Source: JAYOFM01 sp038117225 (lineage in GTDB: Bacteria; Pseudomonadota; Alphaproteobacteria; Rhodospirillales; Casp-alpha2). From it: 33,579 nt of DNA. The notes beneath the pieces are model-generated. The model was given only the letters and a program-made list of their open reading frames with translations. It had not been told where the DNA came from and ran no database searches. The position numbers were made by a program, and so were the translations under genes. Positions 32,729 through 33,579 of the stretch are shown piece after piece (positions within the stretch are counted from its first letter, which is position 1; each line of letters opens with the position of its first letter). The stretch lies in the NCBI GenBank assembly GCA_038117225.1, contig JAYOFM010000024.1, positions 1-33,579 of the forward strand, read 5' to 3'.

Positions 32729-33579
32729 GTGCCGTCGGAAACGCCGGCGCGGAATCCGTCCGGGAGATGGCTGATACTCGCCGCCGTCGGATTCGTTGTC
32801 TTGATCCAGGCCGCGTGGTGGGGTTTCGGCGATCTCATGGTCGCGCGCGGCGTGTTCGCCGACGGCGACAGTTACACCCGTCTGATCCGAGCCGAACGCC
32901 TGGCGCTGACCGGCGATTGGCTTGACGCGCGGATTCCGCGCGCCAACGCGCCGCACGGCACCAGCGTCCACTGGACGCGGCCATTCGATGTTCTGTTGTT
33001 GATTCTTGCGTTGCCGTTGCTCCCGGCCCTCGGCCTCAAGAGCGCGCTATTTTGGGCCGGTGTTGTCGTAAGTCCGCTATTGCACGTGGCGCTGGCGGCG
33101 GCGGTGGCCTGGGCAACAACTCCGCTGTTGGGCCGGTTCGGTGGTGCCATTGCCGGCGCCTTGACCGCGACCCAGGTCGGCGTGCTTGGTTTCTCGCTGG
33201 TTGGGCGGGCGGATCATCACATGATGTTCGTCTGCCTGGCGGCGCTGGCGATCGGCTTTTTGATTCGATCGCTGTTTGATGTCGGCGGCGGCACGACCAG
33301 CGTATTTCGCGCCGGTCTCTGTCTAGCCATGGGATTGTGGGTGGGGCCGGAGTTCTTGGTTCTTATGGCCCTACTTCTGATCGTCATCGGTCTGCCATGG
33401 CTGACCGGTGCGCGGGGCTCGGCAAGGCGAGGCGTCGGCCTGACCGGGGGCTTGCTCGCCGGCCTCATGATCGCCGTGGCCATTGAGCGATGGTCAACCG
33501 GTTTTTTCGACATTTCCTATGACCGGGTTTCGATCGTTCATGTCAGCATGGTAGCCCTTTTGATGGTGTTCTGGGTCGT
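32729..33579 (+). CDS. STT3/GT-C-like polytopic membrane protein, 3' end beyond the window
   Basis: The frame is open to the last base, giving 283 residues so far with about eight hydrophobic spans. The first extracytoplasmic loop carries DGDSYTRLIRAERLALTGDW with D45 and D47, followed by PHGTSVHWTRPFDVLL. A later loop carries GRADHHMM with D162-H163-H164. This pair of motifs (DxD-like in loop 1 and DHH in a later loop) resembles STT3-type GT-C proteins found in alphaproteobacteria, which act on lipid-linked glycans. AGGAGG at 32714-32719 lies 9 bases before the GTG, a very good ribosome site. The gene immediately follows hddC, so it may use or transfer the heptose-containing glycan. Confidence 0.78.
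   Translation, partial: MPSETPARNPSGRWLILAAVGFVVLIQAAWWGFGDLMVARGVFADGDSYTRLIRAERLALTGDWLDARIPRANAPHGTSVHWTRPFDVLLLILALPLLPALGLKSALFWAGVVVSPLLHVALAAAVAWATTPLLGRFGGAIAGALTATQVGVLGFSLVGRADHHMMFVCLAALAIGFLIRSLFDVGGGTTSVFRAGLCLAMGLWVGPEFLVLMALLLIVIGLPWLTGARGSARRGVGLTGGLLAGLMIAVAIERWSTGFFDISYDRVSIVHVSMVALLMVFWV

Noticed and set aside
1..33579. CRISPR arrays, tRNA or rRNA genes, insertion sequences, prophage and toxin-antitoxin pairs
   Set aside because: Both strands were read for repeats with regular spacing, cloverleaf-like segments, transposase motifs and terminal inverted repeats. Nothing convincing was found.

Overview
The window looks like one scaffold of a metagenome-assembled, high-GC alphaproteobacterium, probably Rhodospirillales-like. 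The evidence is GC-rich codon use, an alphaproteobacterial Tad/Cpa pilus locus, NnrU, and GTG starts with ATGA/GTGA overlaps. Two runs of N (17583-17592 and 18106-18138) are scaffold gaps. Bases 1 to about 850 are clearly more AT-rich and hold a truncated sdhB. That gene is joined head to head to a truncated sodium:solute symporter through about 12 shared bases, so the left end is most likely an assembly chimera.

Layout. 847-4493: partial symporter with an EF-hand-like loop and a strong terminator, a small YggT-like membrane protein, NnrU, and a PLP-dependent dehydratase. 4631-7812: a dimethylformamidase large-subunit homologue that keeps the candidate 2-Tyr-1-Glu iron site, converging on a sterol-desaturase/fatty-acid-hydroxylase. 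7959-9855: a NatAB-like ABC exporter. 9839-14485: two large GT-C-like membrane proteins and a GT9 (heptosyltransferase-like) glycosyltransferase, suggesting surface glycan assembly.

14492-28147 is a Tad/Cpa pilus region built around a divergent control region (19548-19971). Rightward runs cpaB-cpaC-cpaD-cpaE-cpaF-tadB-tadC. Leftward run a PilZ c-di-GMP receptor, tadD, a Crp/Fnr regulator, an ExeA/GspA-type AAA ATPase and a GspB-like protein with a TPR C-terminus. The ATPase and GspB-like pair recalls the GspAB secretin-assembly factors of type II secretion and may serve the CpaC secretin here. No pilin, prepilin peptidase or TadE/F/G is in the window.

28158-32724 is a tightly coupled operon for GDP-D-glycero-alpha-D-manno-heptose: GmhA-type isomerase, sugar epimerase/dehydratase, GmhB phosphatase, a short transaldolase, HddA kinase and HddC guanylyltransferase. 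The transaldolase could supply sedoheptulose 7-phosphate locally. The operon runs into a truncated STT3/GT-C-like membrane protein at the right edge.

I saw no tRNA, rRNA, CRISPR array, insertion sequence or prophage.
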